DNA of 20,785 bases, from positions 10,044 through 30,828 of the forward strand of contig MNCI01003007.1 in NCBI GenBank assembly GCA_015680685.1. Direction: 5' to 3'. Under the pieces are notes generated by a model. That model did not search any database. It was not told where the DNA came from and saw only the letters and a list, made by a program, of their open reading frames with translations. The stretch's first letter is position 1. Every line of letters starts with the position of its first letter. Made by a program: the position numbers and the translations under genes. Of this stretch, positions 9,119 through 18,429 are shown in pieces. This DNA comes from Gnetum montanum. Its lineage: Eukaryota > Streptophyta > Gnetopsida > Gnetales > Gnetaceae.

Positions 9119-9299
9119 ACCGACACCGACACCCACCGTGTACCGACAGACACCCCTTCTTTACCGATGCCACACACCCACCGTTGTGAACGACTCTTGT
9201 GATTCAAACTTTGGTTCACAGAACAAACTGAGGCAGAGCTCTGTGTGTACCTGCACCTGCACCCGTGAACAGGACTGCAAACAAACTCAGCACACAACA

Positions 9300-12200
9300 A
9301 TGGCAATGGCGATGAACAACAGTAACAAGAACAAGGTGGAGCTTGCAAGGCAAAGGCCATCAGCTCAAGCTTATGCCAACAATCATGATCACACTGATGG
9401 TGATGATCTAGGCATCATACTGGAAGCATGCATTACAGAAGCTGAAAGCAAACCATGTTACGCCATGAAAAGGTCTGCAATTTGCAAGTTCTTGCACAAG
9501 GTATTCGATTTTCTGTTGCAATCTTCATGGAGGTCTTCGTTGATTCCCTCTGTGCTTTGGTGGAGCGGAAAGCTTCAGGAGGAAGCCCGGAAATCAACAT
9601 GATTCTTGCAGAAATCTATGCCGAGGTTCTCCACGAAAACATCATCGCAGCTGCTATTGGTGGAGAAACATTTTCTGTGCATAACATGCTGTTGAAGCCT
9701 CTGTTTGTATTGCTGGCGCATCCGTCCACCTCTCTATGTTTCTCGATTCCAGATCTCAATCCTGGCGGCCTGGCCGTTGCAAAAAGCGTATTTTCGCTGC
9801 TTCTATCTTGCCCCGACTCCGCTCTGCAGCAGAACCTGGTGCTGGTCCGCAGCCTGGTCGAATCCGCCTTCTACACAGAAGAAGAAGAAAATCTGAACGA
9901 GATTTCCAAAATGTGCCTCAATGACTGTGTCAAGGATATGGAGCCCAATTCGGTGATTATCAGTGACGTAGAAGACACTGAGGAGGGTTCTGAAAAGGAA
10001 GTAGATTCTGTAAAGGAGTTGAATCTGAAAGATTCTGTGATCATGGATAAACAAGATTACGACTCTCACAAGGAAGAATGGGGTGATGATTATGTGATTG
10101 TTAACGGGGAAGAGCAATTCGAGATGGCCGCTACGACTTCGATTACAAACCCTGGGAGCAGGAGTAGCCCCATTGGTAGCAGTAACGGCAGCAGCGCAGG
10201 GAAGAGGAAGATGACGGAGCAGAAGAAGAGAGTGAGGTTTGCGCTGGAACAAAATGTGGAGTGGTGGCCAGGGACGCCATTGCCACCGGAGAGCCAACGT
10301 CTTCCGCCATCAGTCAAGCCTCGAGGCAGCGCCCTCAAGAAAGACGTTCCAGCAGGCCCTGTTCGCCCCGGCTACTTCACCAAAAGCAACATCCGCAGAT
10401 CTCCGCAAGACCAAGACCAGCTCAACAACAACATGAACGACATCAACAAGAAGAAAATCGACAACAACAACATGAACGACTCTCACAAGCAAGAATGGGG
10501 CGATGATTCTGTGATTGTTAACGGGGAAGAGCAATTCGAGATGGCGGCTACGACTTCGATTACAAACCCTGGGAGCACGAGTAGCCCCATCGGTAGCAGT
10601 AACGGCAGCAACGCAGGGCAGAGGAAGATGACGGAGCAGAAGAAGAGAGTGAGGTTTGCACTGGAACGAAATGTGGAGTGGTGTTCAAGGACGCCATTGC
10701 CACCGGAGAGCCAACGTCTTCCGCCATCAGTCAAGCCTCGAGGCAGCGCTCTCAAGAAAGACGTTCCAGCAGGCCCTGTTCGCCCCGGCTACTTCACCAA
10801 AAGCAACATCCGCAGATCTCCGCAAGACCAGCTCAACAACAACATGAACAACGTCAACAAGAAGAAAATCGACAACAACAACATGAACGACTCTCATAAG
10901 CAAGAATGGGACGATGATTCTGTGATTGTTAACGGGGAAGAGCAATTCGAGATGGCAGCTACGACTTCGATTACAAACCCTGGGAGCATGAGTAGCCCCA
11001 TCGGTAGCAGTAACGGCAGCAACGCAGGGCAGAGGAAGATGACGAAGCAGAAGAAGAGAGTGAGGTTTGCGTTGGAACAAAATGTGGAGTGGTGGCCAGG
11101 GACGCCATTGCCACCGGAGAGCCAACGTCTTCCGCCATCAGTCAAGCCTCGAGGCAGCGCTCTCAAGAAAGACGTTCCAGCAGGCCCTGTTCGCCCCGGC
11201 TACTTCACCAAAAGCAACATCCACAGATCTCCGCAAGACCAAGACCAGCTCAACAACAACATGAACGACATCAACAAGAAGAAAATCGACAACAACAACA
11301 TGAATGACTCTCACAAGCAAGAATGGGGCGATGATTCTGTGATTGTTAACGGGGAAGAGCAATTCGAGATGATGGCTACGACTTTGATTACAAACCCTGG
11401 GAGCACGAGTAGCCCCATTGGTAGCAGTAACGACAGTAGCGCAGGGCAGAGGAAGATGACGGAGCAGAAGAAGAGAGTGAGGTTTGCACTGGAACGAAAT
11501 GTGGAGTGGTGGCCAGGGACGCCATTGCCACCGGAGAGCCAACGTCTTCCGCCATCAGTCAAGCCTCGAGGCAGCGCCCTCAAGAAAGGCGTTCCAGCAA
11601 GCCCTGTTCGCCCTGGCTACTTCACCAAAAACAACATCCGCAGATCTCCGCAAGACCAGCTCAACAACAACATGAACAACGTCAACAAGAAGAAAATCGA
11701 CAACAACAACATGAACGACTCTCATAAGCAAGAATGGGACGATGATTCTGTGATTGTTAACGGGGAAGAGCAATTCGAGATGGCGGCTACGACTTCGATT
11801 ACAAACCCTGGGAGCACGAGTAGCCCCATCGGTAGCAGTAACGGCAGCAACGCAGGGCAGAGGAAGATGACGGAGCAGAAGAAGAGAGTGAGGTTTGCGT
11901 TGGAACAAAATGTGGAGTGGTGGCCAGGGACGCCATTACCATCGGAGAGCCAACATCTTCCGCCATCAGTCAAGCCTCGAGGCAGCGCCCTCAAGAAAGA
12001 CGTTCCAGCAGGCCCTGTTCGCCCCGGCTACTTCACCAAAAGCAACATCCGCAGATCTCAGCAAGACCAGCTCAACAACAACATGAACGACATCAACAAG
12101 AAGAAAATCGACAACAACAACATGAACGACTCTCACAAGCAAGAATGGGGCGATGATTCTGTGATTGTTAAAGGGGAGGAGCAATTTGAGATGGCGGCTA

Positions 12201-12613
12201 CGACTTCCATTACAAACCCTGGGAGCACGAGTAGCCCCATCGATAGCAGTAACGGCAGCAGCGCAGGGCAGAGGAAGATGACGGAGCAGAAGAAGAGAGT
12301 GACGTTTGCGCTGGAACAAAATGTGGAGTGGTGGCCAGGGACGTCATTGCCCCCGGAGAGCCAACGTCTTCCGCCATCAGTCAAGCCTCGAGGCAGCGCC
12401 CTCAAGAAAGACGTTCCAGCAGGCCCTGTTCACCCCGGCTACTTCACCAAAAGCAACATCCGCAGATCTCCACAAAACCAGCTCAACAAGAAGAGGAAAA
12501 AGAAAATCGACAACAAAAACATGAACGACATCACCAACGGGAGGAGATATCACCAGCAGCAGCAGGATGACCGCATTCGGAAAGGCTCTTTCGCTGTCTC
12601 GCATCTTCTGTAA
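9300..12613 (+). CDS. RRP1/Nop52-like rRNA-processing protein with six-unit C-terminal array; one apparent frameshift
   Basis: RRP1 (Nop52) is a nucleolar protein in pre-60S ribosome maturation. The ATG at 9300 (or 9306, as in the copy at 8170) opens MAMNNSNKNKVELARQ. Near 9455-9530, AMKRSAICKFLHKVFDFLLQ fits the RRP1 segment before a SSW. Sense then continues one frame over (VDSLCALVERK, INMILAEIYAEVL, LLKPLFVLLA), like the RRP1 helical core. TGG (9528-9530) and GAG (9530-9532) share one base, so a single missing G explains the break. An acidic linker follows (VIISDVEDTEE, about 9952-9984), then six near-identical units (10061-12529) holding KKRVRFALEQNVEWWPGT and LPPSVKPRGSALKK, and a short basic tail to TAA 12611-12613. 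Most of the expected RRP1 N terminus is missing or shortened. The ending may be spliced (GTAAGT at 12610). The family call rests on recalled motifs, not a search. It may be a functional but remodelled gene, or a young pseudogene, since the 1,028 codons after the break are open. Confidence 0.65.
10061..12529 (+). repeat. Six in-frame coding tandem repeats (411-417 nt) with RVxF motifs
   Basis: Units start at GACTCTCA: 10061, 10478, 10889, 11306, 11717 and 12128, with lengths 417, 411, 417, 411, 411 and a shortened last unit of 402. Each encodes in order EEWGDD or QEWGDD (or DDD), VIVNGEEQFEM, a Ser/Gly/Asn-rich linker, QKKRVRFALE, WWPGTPLPPES, LPPSVKPRGSALKK, VPAGPVRPGYFTK and an Asn/Lys-rich spacer. 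Every length is a multiple of three. RVRF codons begin 168 nt into each unit (10229, 10646, 11057, 11474, 11885, 12296), and the last is RVTF. Unit 2 has WCSRT in place of WWPGT. Variants alternate: units 1 and 3 have an extra Asp-Gln and end with MNDIN, while units 2 and 4 end with MNNVN and precede EWDDD. Near-identity of the units implies recent amplification or conversion. Confidence 0.97.
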
Positions 12614-12769
12614 GTCCAAAATTTCATGCAAAATCTGAGCTCTATGTTTGTTGTTTTCTCTCCGTTAGGGGTCTGTTTCTTGCTCGTAAATTGCCCTATT
12701 CTTTTCTGGGACATGTAGATTTTTTATTTTTCCCTTTTGATTTTAATTTGCGGTTCTGGAATTTTTCAG
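12610..12769 (+). other. Candidate last intron overlapping the RRP1-like stop codon
   Basis: GTAAGT begins at 12610 and contains the TAA stop (12611-12613). A pyrimidine-rich tract and TTTTTCAG end at 12769. Splicing would keep phase and replace the stop with a short Ser/Arg-containing tail (CSRSSDLRKPWII) ending at TAA 12810-12812. Unspliced, the protein ends at SHLL. Both ends are plausible from sequence alone. Confidence 0.45.
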
Positions 12770-12810
12770 GTGCAGCAGGTCTTCTGATTTGCGGAAACCA
12801 TGGATTATCT

Positions 12811-12878
12811 AAGAAGAGAGTTTTAAAAACACAGAATCATGCGAAAGAAGAGAGTTTTAAAAACACAGAATCATGCGA
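12811..12878 (+). repeat. Perfect 34-bp tandem duplication
   Basis: Positions 12811-12844 are repeated exactly at 12845-12878. Each unit holds AAGAAGAGAG, TTTTAAAAAC and ACAGAATCATGCGA. A third partial echo (TTTTAAAAACACA) follows near 12893. It starts one base after the T of the candidate spliced stop codon, in the presumed 3' UTR. Confidence 0.95.
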
Positions 12879-12879
12879 C

Positions 12880-15264
12880 TTAAGTGCCAAAATTTTAAAA
12901 ACACATGAGAACTAATGTATATTTATCATTTTTTAATGCATGGCTGTTAAATAATGCATGCCAAAATTTGGGTGCCTAATATTTTGGCACATCGTATTCT
13001 ACTGCTGCTTTGGTTATTTGGTTTTTGCTGGTACAGTTGCAAACCTGCAACACAGTTTGTCTTTTTCAATATAGACCAAAGACATGAATGCCACATATTT
13101 TTTGGTATGCTATAATTGCATACTTGGGTTGACTTCACTTCAGCTAGCATGTTCAAGCCTGTTTTCTGTTGCAATTTGACTTGGATTGTGCCCAAAGGGC
13201 CTGTATAATTGCAAGCCGTGGTTAATTATTACAATATAAGATACAACCTTGTTTTGGAGGTTAGGGCTCTTGTAATGCATCAGTTTGCATTCATAAGGCA
13301 TAATGATTTCATGATTCAATAATATAAGTAACAATTTATGAATTGCATTCCAAACTAATCACCATGCTTTCATGGGAAATCTTGATACAGGAGTCTTTGA
13401 CTTTGAATAGCTCTACTTTCTCTCATGTAGCCCAACCAAGTCCAGTCCAGCACTTTCTCTTGGATTCCATTTTCTTTCCTTCCCTTCTCCATTGGGACAA
13501 TTAAACCAGACATAAAAGGCCCAGTGGATGCCATACAGACAGTGTCAAAAGCTGGCGCTACAGTTTTGGTGACTATTTGGGCTTATGGCTGTTGAAAATT
13601 TTGTTATGTTTTTCTTTCTGTTTATTTTTTTTTCATCAACGTATTTTAAGGTCAAAAATCAAAATCAAAGCCCAAACCAATTTGTAAAATTTCCTATCCA
13701 AACATTTGAATTTTCATTGGGTTGTGAATGCTTCGTCAAAATACAATGACTCTTTGGTTTTCCTGGCACGGTATGTAATCTACCTCGTGTCCCAAGAGAG
13801 GTCTTGGACTTAAAGATTTGAACTCTAATGGTAGGAATTGATGTTTTAGGTGCTCTAGGAAATTCAAATTCTTGTGTTTTGTTAAAATGGACAATATAAA
13901 TAAAATAGGCTTATGTATAAATGACCTTATATCTAGTATACATTGTACCACTAAAACATCATATAGCTCAACAAATAGAAAAACCAAGAATAATAATTGG
14001 TATGAATAACTTGAATGTCTTGTTTTTGCATCCTTTTATTTAATTGCAAAGTAAAACTTTAATTATGATGAAGACAACCCAAAATTTTAATGAATACATA
14101 TTGCAATGTAAGATCAACTACCAGTGACTTATATATATCATTAAAGAGAACAAAATTAGGTGTTTTAGTTGCATTAACATCAATAGAAAAAGACATTTCA
14201 AATTTTTTCTCACCAACTTGTAAATATGCATTTTGAAAATTAATAGAAATTTTTACATTAATAAAAGATGTAGAACTTTTGTCACCAATTAAAGAAATTG
14301 GAGATAATTTAGAATGCCCTTTAGATCAAATCTAGTGGAGAAAAATTAGATCTACTATGCTTAATATAGATTGTCAATCGTTAGTCTTCGAGTCTCTATA
14401 TTTCTAAAGGAAAACTATAGAGAAAGATGAAATAAGTTTGCCTAAATCAATCATTTTTCTTTGATCTTGGTAGAACATAATGGTGTCTCAATTTACTTAA
14501 TAAGATTAAACCAATGAGGTTTTTTTCTTGGGTATTTTTTTTGAGATAATCTCAAAAATAGGATATATTAAATCATGAAAACAAAATGGATCACAAGGAT
14601 ACTAACAAACATATGAGACATCATTCCCTTAAGAGAGATAAGACACATTCCCTAAATCCCCTCTTTGTAGAGGTGTGGTGCCTAAGCCAAAGAGGCCAAA
14701 GCCTCCTCATCAAGCCTACATATCCTTGTCATACACTTCACAAGGAATCAAGGTAATGTGGTTTTATAGGATGATGGTTAAAATAGTATGGAATCCAAGT
14801 AGACCTTTATACTCCTTTTGGCTCTTATTTAGGAAGGCAAGTAGCCTTTGGGCCACCACCAAAACATACCCTCGACACTTTCCCTTGCTTGAAAGTAATG
14901 ATGTTCTCAAAACTTAAGTCTTTGTTTGTGCACTTTCCTAAATGTAGACAACAAAGTAAATGTTGAGGATATTGAACAACTTAAAGCCCACCCAACAATT
15001 GTAGAGAAGGTTAAATGACTAAGGTTAATAATCATAAAGTATAAATGTTGAACTCAACTTGATATTTAACTCAAGTTGAGAGATGCTTGTGTAACCAAGG
15101 TTAAAGAAGAATATGCTTGTCTCATTTTGCGAGTACCAACCTTTCAATTTGGGGGAAAGACTTACTTAAAATGTAAATCATCCCACTACCCATTATAGTG
15201 ATATAAATGGGTAGAAACTTGGAGGCACTCATTCCTTTATTCTCAAACTTGCACTTCCTACTTG
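12880..15264. other. AT-rich stretch, no gene recognised
   Basis: I find no convincing host gene. Small open frames near 12947-13334 and 13736-13987 (minus) and 14675-14917 (plus) lack recognisable motifs or exon signals. A perfect 10-bp inverted repeat, CTCAACTTGA / TCAAGTTGAG with an 8-base loop, lies at 15053-15080. One minus-strand stretch (14059-14325) is listed separately. Confidence 0.55.
14059..14325 (-). other. Unrecognised open stretch without a start codon, probable decayed coding sequence
   Basis: The minus strand is open for 88 codons between a TGA at 14328-14326 and a TAA at 14061-14059. The product looks like folded-protein sequence, with alternating hydrophobic and charged residues (NVKISINFQNAYLQVGEKKF, then FSIDVNATKTPNFVLF), which is unusual for such AT-rich DNA. 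There is no ATG near its beginning, and in-frame stops precede it. I cannot name the family. A retroelement remnant is the likeliest explanation, given the decayed gypsy pieces to the right on the same strand. Confidence 0.3.
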
Positions 15265-15460
15265 AAGTCATGATAGAAATTTGTGCTTCATATTTGAAGT
15301 CATAATCAAGAACATGTGCATCATCTTTAAGTCACAATAGACATTTGTGCTTCTTACTCAAAGTTACAACCAAGAACATATGCTCTTACTCTAAGTTTAC
15401 AATAGAAATTTGTGCTTCCTACTCAAAGTCATAATCAAGAACATGTGCTTCTTGCCTGGA
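15265..15460 (+). repeat. Two-phase degenerate minisatellite, six monomers of about 32 bp
   Basis: Six monomers each start with AAGT(C/T). Odd ones carry ATAGAAATTTGTGCTTC or close variants. Even ones carry ATCAAGAACATGTGCTTC or close variants. The order is A-B-A-B-A-B, so the true period is about 64-66 bp. No reading frame is kept. Confidence 0.85.
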
Positions 15461-15487
15461 GTCACTACACCTCTAGATTCTCTTACT

Positions 15488-15626
15488 CACATGTGTGTGT
15501 TTGTGCACCTCCCTATAACACCCCCTTAACCCCTCCACCCAACTACATACACACACACTTGCACACTCTCTCTTTCTCTAAGCCTCTTTCTCTCTTTTCT
15601 TTTCTTTTTCACATACACATACATAT
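15488..15626 (+). repeat. Low-complexity pyrimidine and CA-rich tract
   Basis: A short TG run, a C-rich patch, CA repeats (about 15548-15560), CT/CTTT runs (about 15566-15610) and ACAT repeats follow one another. It is strongly strand-asymmetric, with almost no G over the last hundred bases. Confidence 0.8.
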
Positions 15627-15649
15627 GCTTCAATGCATCTAACCACATT

Positions 15650-15990
15650 ATGCCCTCTTTGGCACAAATTGTATTCAGAGAAAATTTGATTGTCCATCTT
15701 TTATTAGGGTGATTAAACACAAAATCCCATCTCTTGTTCACTATGATACTTAACAAAGTATTCAACATTAGAAACAATCTTTGCCAAGATCTCTTATAAA
15801 ACAAGGACCACTATCTAAAATAATGTTTACAGGCAGCCAAAAGCATTGTGTCACATAGGTAGAAGATAATCTCTTTAAGTCCTTAATTGTGTAAGACGTG
15901 AACATGGGAGGAATATGGTGAACATAGAGACTTAACCACCATAATTATTACTCTTTTAGGAGCAATCTCACATATTTTACTATTTTCTAT
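15650..15990 (-). mobile_element. Weak Ty3/gypsy integrase remnant
   Basis: On the minus strand, fragments in shifting frames follow the integrase core. A LPVNIILDSGPCFI-like piece (about 15835-15795) stands for the second catalytic Asp region. WQRLFLMLNTLLSI lies at about 15785-15745. HPNK followed, one base out of frame, by DGQSN lies at 15711-15690 and stands for HPQTDGQTE. The order and spacing fit integrase, but each match is short and broken. If the reading is right, it is a second and older insertion than the one at 18430-20785. Confidence 0.35.
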
Positions 15991-18014
15991 TGGTAAGTCA
16001 TCCAACCAAGCACATTAATTCTTCTCTATTTGAGAATTAACAAGCTAGCAATCATGCATCATATTGTTTCATAGAGGAATGGATCACTACCTAATGAACT
16101 ATTTCTTAGTTGTAAGAAATATCACACCATTATATCGTATCTCTACCTATGATATCATTAATATGAAGTATCTGTATCTAATCATGTCAATATATATTAG
16201 CCGCTTGTTACACCAAACAATAACTTTTGGTTCACGCTTACCAAAAGTTTAACAGTTTTCTCAAAGTTATAGTTAGTCATGAGTGCTCGCAATATGATCT
16301 TAAGTGACTGTACGATATCTTTATTCGAGTGAAGTATACTTGGACATGCTTCATGGATGATAATAAAGATCAAGATTGTTTATGGTCATTATAACATCTC
16401 ACATAGCAAAGAATTATTTTTCATATGTAATTTAGATTTCACTTATCATTTACATTTTAATTATCATTTATATTTTCAATGTATGTTAGTATTTGATGGA
16501 GTAAGTACAACTAATCTCAAGTGTTAGGTATAGTTGTTTGGTAGCTCTATCGTAATATTGTTTAGTTCATCTAGTAATAACTACATGAGTTTAGGAGATG
16601 AATAGAAGATTAGGAACATATGCTTATCACCATTAGGCCAAATTAGAAATACTTTTTATTTTCTTTTAGTTAATTAAAATTACTATTTATTTTACAATGT
16701 TGTATTCTCACTACTTCAAAGCCAAACAACATCAATACATATTATATCTTACAACAACTTTAATGATGCACTTTAATTACTACTAACTTCAATATGAAAA
16801 AATTGGTCAACAAGACTTATATTAACTACCTAGAGTTCATATTGTCCCATCCATATATTATAATCTAATTGCGTATATATGCTTGTGTGACTTGCATTAT
16901 TGAGCATTTGGAACTTTCACCACTCATAATTGGTGTTGTTGCCAAGGATGATGTTAATATTCTATTTAGTTGATAGTATACAAATTTGCTGTATTAACAT
17001 TTCATGATCTACATTTCAAAAACATAGCATTTTCAAATACACACTTAGATCTCAATTGGTTAAACATGGCTTTGATACATAAAGTGACTTCTTCATCTAC
17101 TAATAAGATTAATGAAAGTAATGACAGAACTTATACTAAAGAAAAATGGAATGGGCCAATGCAAACAATGATATTCTATGCTCATGCTAATTCATATTAT
17201 CTAGATTTCACCTTTGTTTTTTATCAATATAAATAATTTTATAAAGAGATTTGCAATATAACATTGTATTACCACTAGATTGATCAATTCCATCTATGCT
17301 CCAAGCTACTCTACTGGCACTTAGTTTTGGTCATTAACATGGAGGCTATCAAGTAATTAAAAATATGAGTATATATTATTAGCCAATTGATACCTAGAGC
17401 AAGTTCACTTCCATATTAAATCACCTTCAAACACCAAATCTATATATTATGTAAAAGATAATTTATTTGCTAGAAAATAAGAAAACTAGCTATCTTCAAT
17501 TATTCAAAAGAGAAGATTACAACTGGATTCCCAAAACCCACAAAACATCCAACCTTTCAAAACACTCAAATAATGCTGCAAAGCATGAGGCTCTACAACC
17601 ACTCAATTATCGTTCTTAATGCAAGACACAGCCAATAGAGAATCTCTTCCACAACCTAGAACTAAAATCTGAACTCAAAAGCAATATTAGAACACACATG
17701 CTTATACAATTGGCCTTGGAGCTGCAACTTCTATGCACTTACTTAATGTGCTCTCCCTTCTCTTACTCAAGTTTACACATGAACTTCATGACATCTCCTC
17801 TTTCAACTCTCTATGGTTACAAGCATGAACAATTCATATTTATTAGAAAATAAAAGATAAAGACCTAAGAAAACTTTCCACAAGCTCATCTAGGAGTTCT
17901 CATGTTGTTTCTATATTTTTCCACATTCTCCCAGTTGTTTCCCAACTTGGAATGGTTAATTTTGGAAGTTTCCCTAGTTGTACGGGTCATCTCTAGAAAA
18001 AACTATCATTAAAG
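15991..18014. other. AT-rich stretch without a recognised gene
   Basis: There are no exon-like or RNA-gene signals. The open frame at 16970-17236 has no motif I recognise. An 18-bp near-perfect tandem repeat (TTATCATTTAYATTTTMA) lies at 16443-16478. The right part (from about 17450) may belong to the LTR of the gypsy element to the right, but I could not find both LTR ends. Confidence 0.5.
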
Positions 18015-18315
18015 AGAGATGTCTCTTGAGAATGGTAGATGTCTCCTTCATGGAAAAGACATCTCCTCTTGGTAGAAGACATCTTCTTTGAGACATTTCC
18101 TTTATATAGGAGACATCTCTTTAGAGATATCTCTTCCTCAATAAGATGTCTTCCTAGAAAAGATTTCCATTCAAACAAGACATCTCTTCTACATTTAAGA
18201 CATCTCTTTTTAGGCTCAAGTCTCAACCAAGACATCTCATGGACTTCCAAGATGTCTTTCTGGAGTTGAAAACCTCCAAAAAAGATTTGTAGGAAAGAAC
18301 AAGAGAATCAGAAAA
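18015..18315. repeat. Cluster of AGATGTCT / AGACATCT motifs, possibly in an LTR U3
   Basis: About a dozen copies of GATGTCT or its complement AGACATC, some with one mismatch, occur in 300 bases. They are spaced about 15-45 bases apart and lie in both orientations (for example 18037-18044 and 18057-18064, an 8-bp inverted pair). To the right, a run reading GAGTGGGGGATC on the minus strand (18398-18387) could be the polypurine tract of the minus-strand gypsy element. That would put this cluster in the U3 of its 3' LTR. The LTR assignment is an inference, since no TG...CA ends were confirmed. Confidence 0.6.
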
Positions 18316-18429
18316 GATGTCCCTACACCATCTCTTTTACCCTTCAAATAGTGAACTCATGTGAACAAAGAAGTAGGGTTTGAAATGATCCCCCACTCAT
18401 GTAGTTTGGTCTAATGGATCCATACAACA

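Larger units (their letters stand above)
8799..9244. other. Extra segment between 7-bp direct repeats, with a GC-rich open frame
   Basis: GCTCTGT stands at 8799-8805 and again at 9238-9244, exactly where the two copies of the segmental duplication differ in content. Inside, 8805-8960 is conspicuously GC-rich against AT-rich flanks. It has an open frame from the ATG at 8820 to TAA at 8958-8960 that reads like a real helical protein fragment (KIRFAALLKILHYLQNP). I do not recognise the family. Downstream are a TATA-like box and a 22-bp tandem repeat. It may be an insertion, or gene-derived filler captured during repair. No inverted termini are visible. Confidence 0.4.

Noticed and set aside
10061-12529. 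Repeated open frames of 63-134 codons on the minus strand and in a second plus frame across the array
   Set aside because: They recur with the unit period because the coding unit is duplicated. Their products are low-complexity Leu/Arg/Ser-rich and lack their own signals, so they are shadows of the main frame.
14675-14917. Plus-strand open frame of 80 codons
   Set aside because: No motif, no homologue I recognise and no exon-like signals. It is compatible with chance.
15053-15080. Perfect 10-bp inverted repeat as a terminator or regulatory hairpin
   Set aside because: There is no gene nearby for it to act on, and such palindromes are expected by chance in AT-rich spacer.
15265-15460. CRISPR-like array
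   Set aside because: The monomers have no unique spacers, are degenerate throughout, and the DNA is plant nuclear. It is a minisatellite.
16970-17236. Plus-strand open frame of 88 codons
   Set aside because: AT-rich and compositionally random, with no recognisable domain or gene context.
17388-17410. Primer-binding-site-like string TTGATACCTAGAGCAAG on the plus strand
   Set aside because: Its orientation does not fit the minus-strand gypsy element, the match has internal differences, and no LTR end precedes it.
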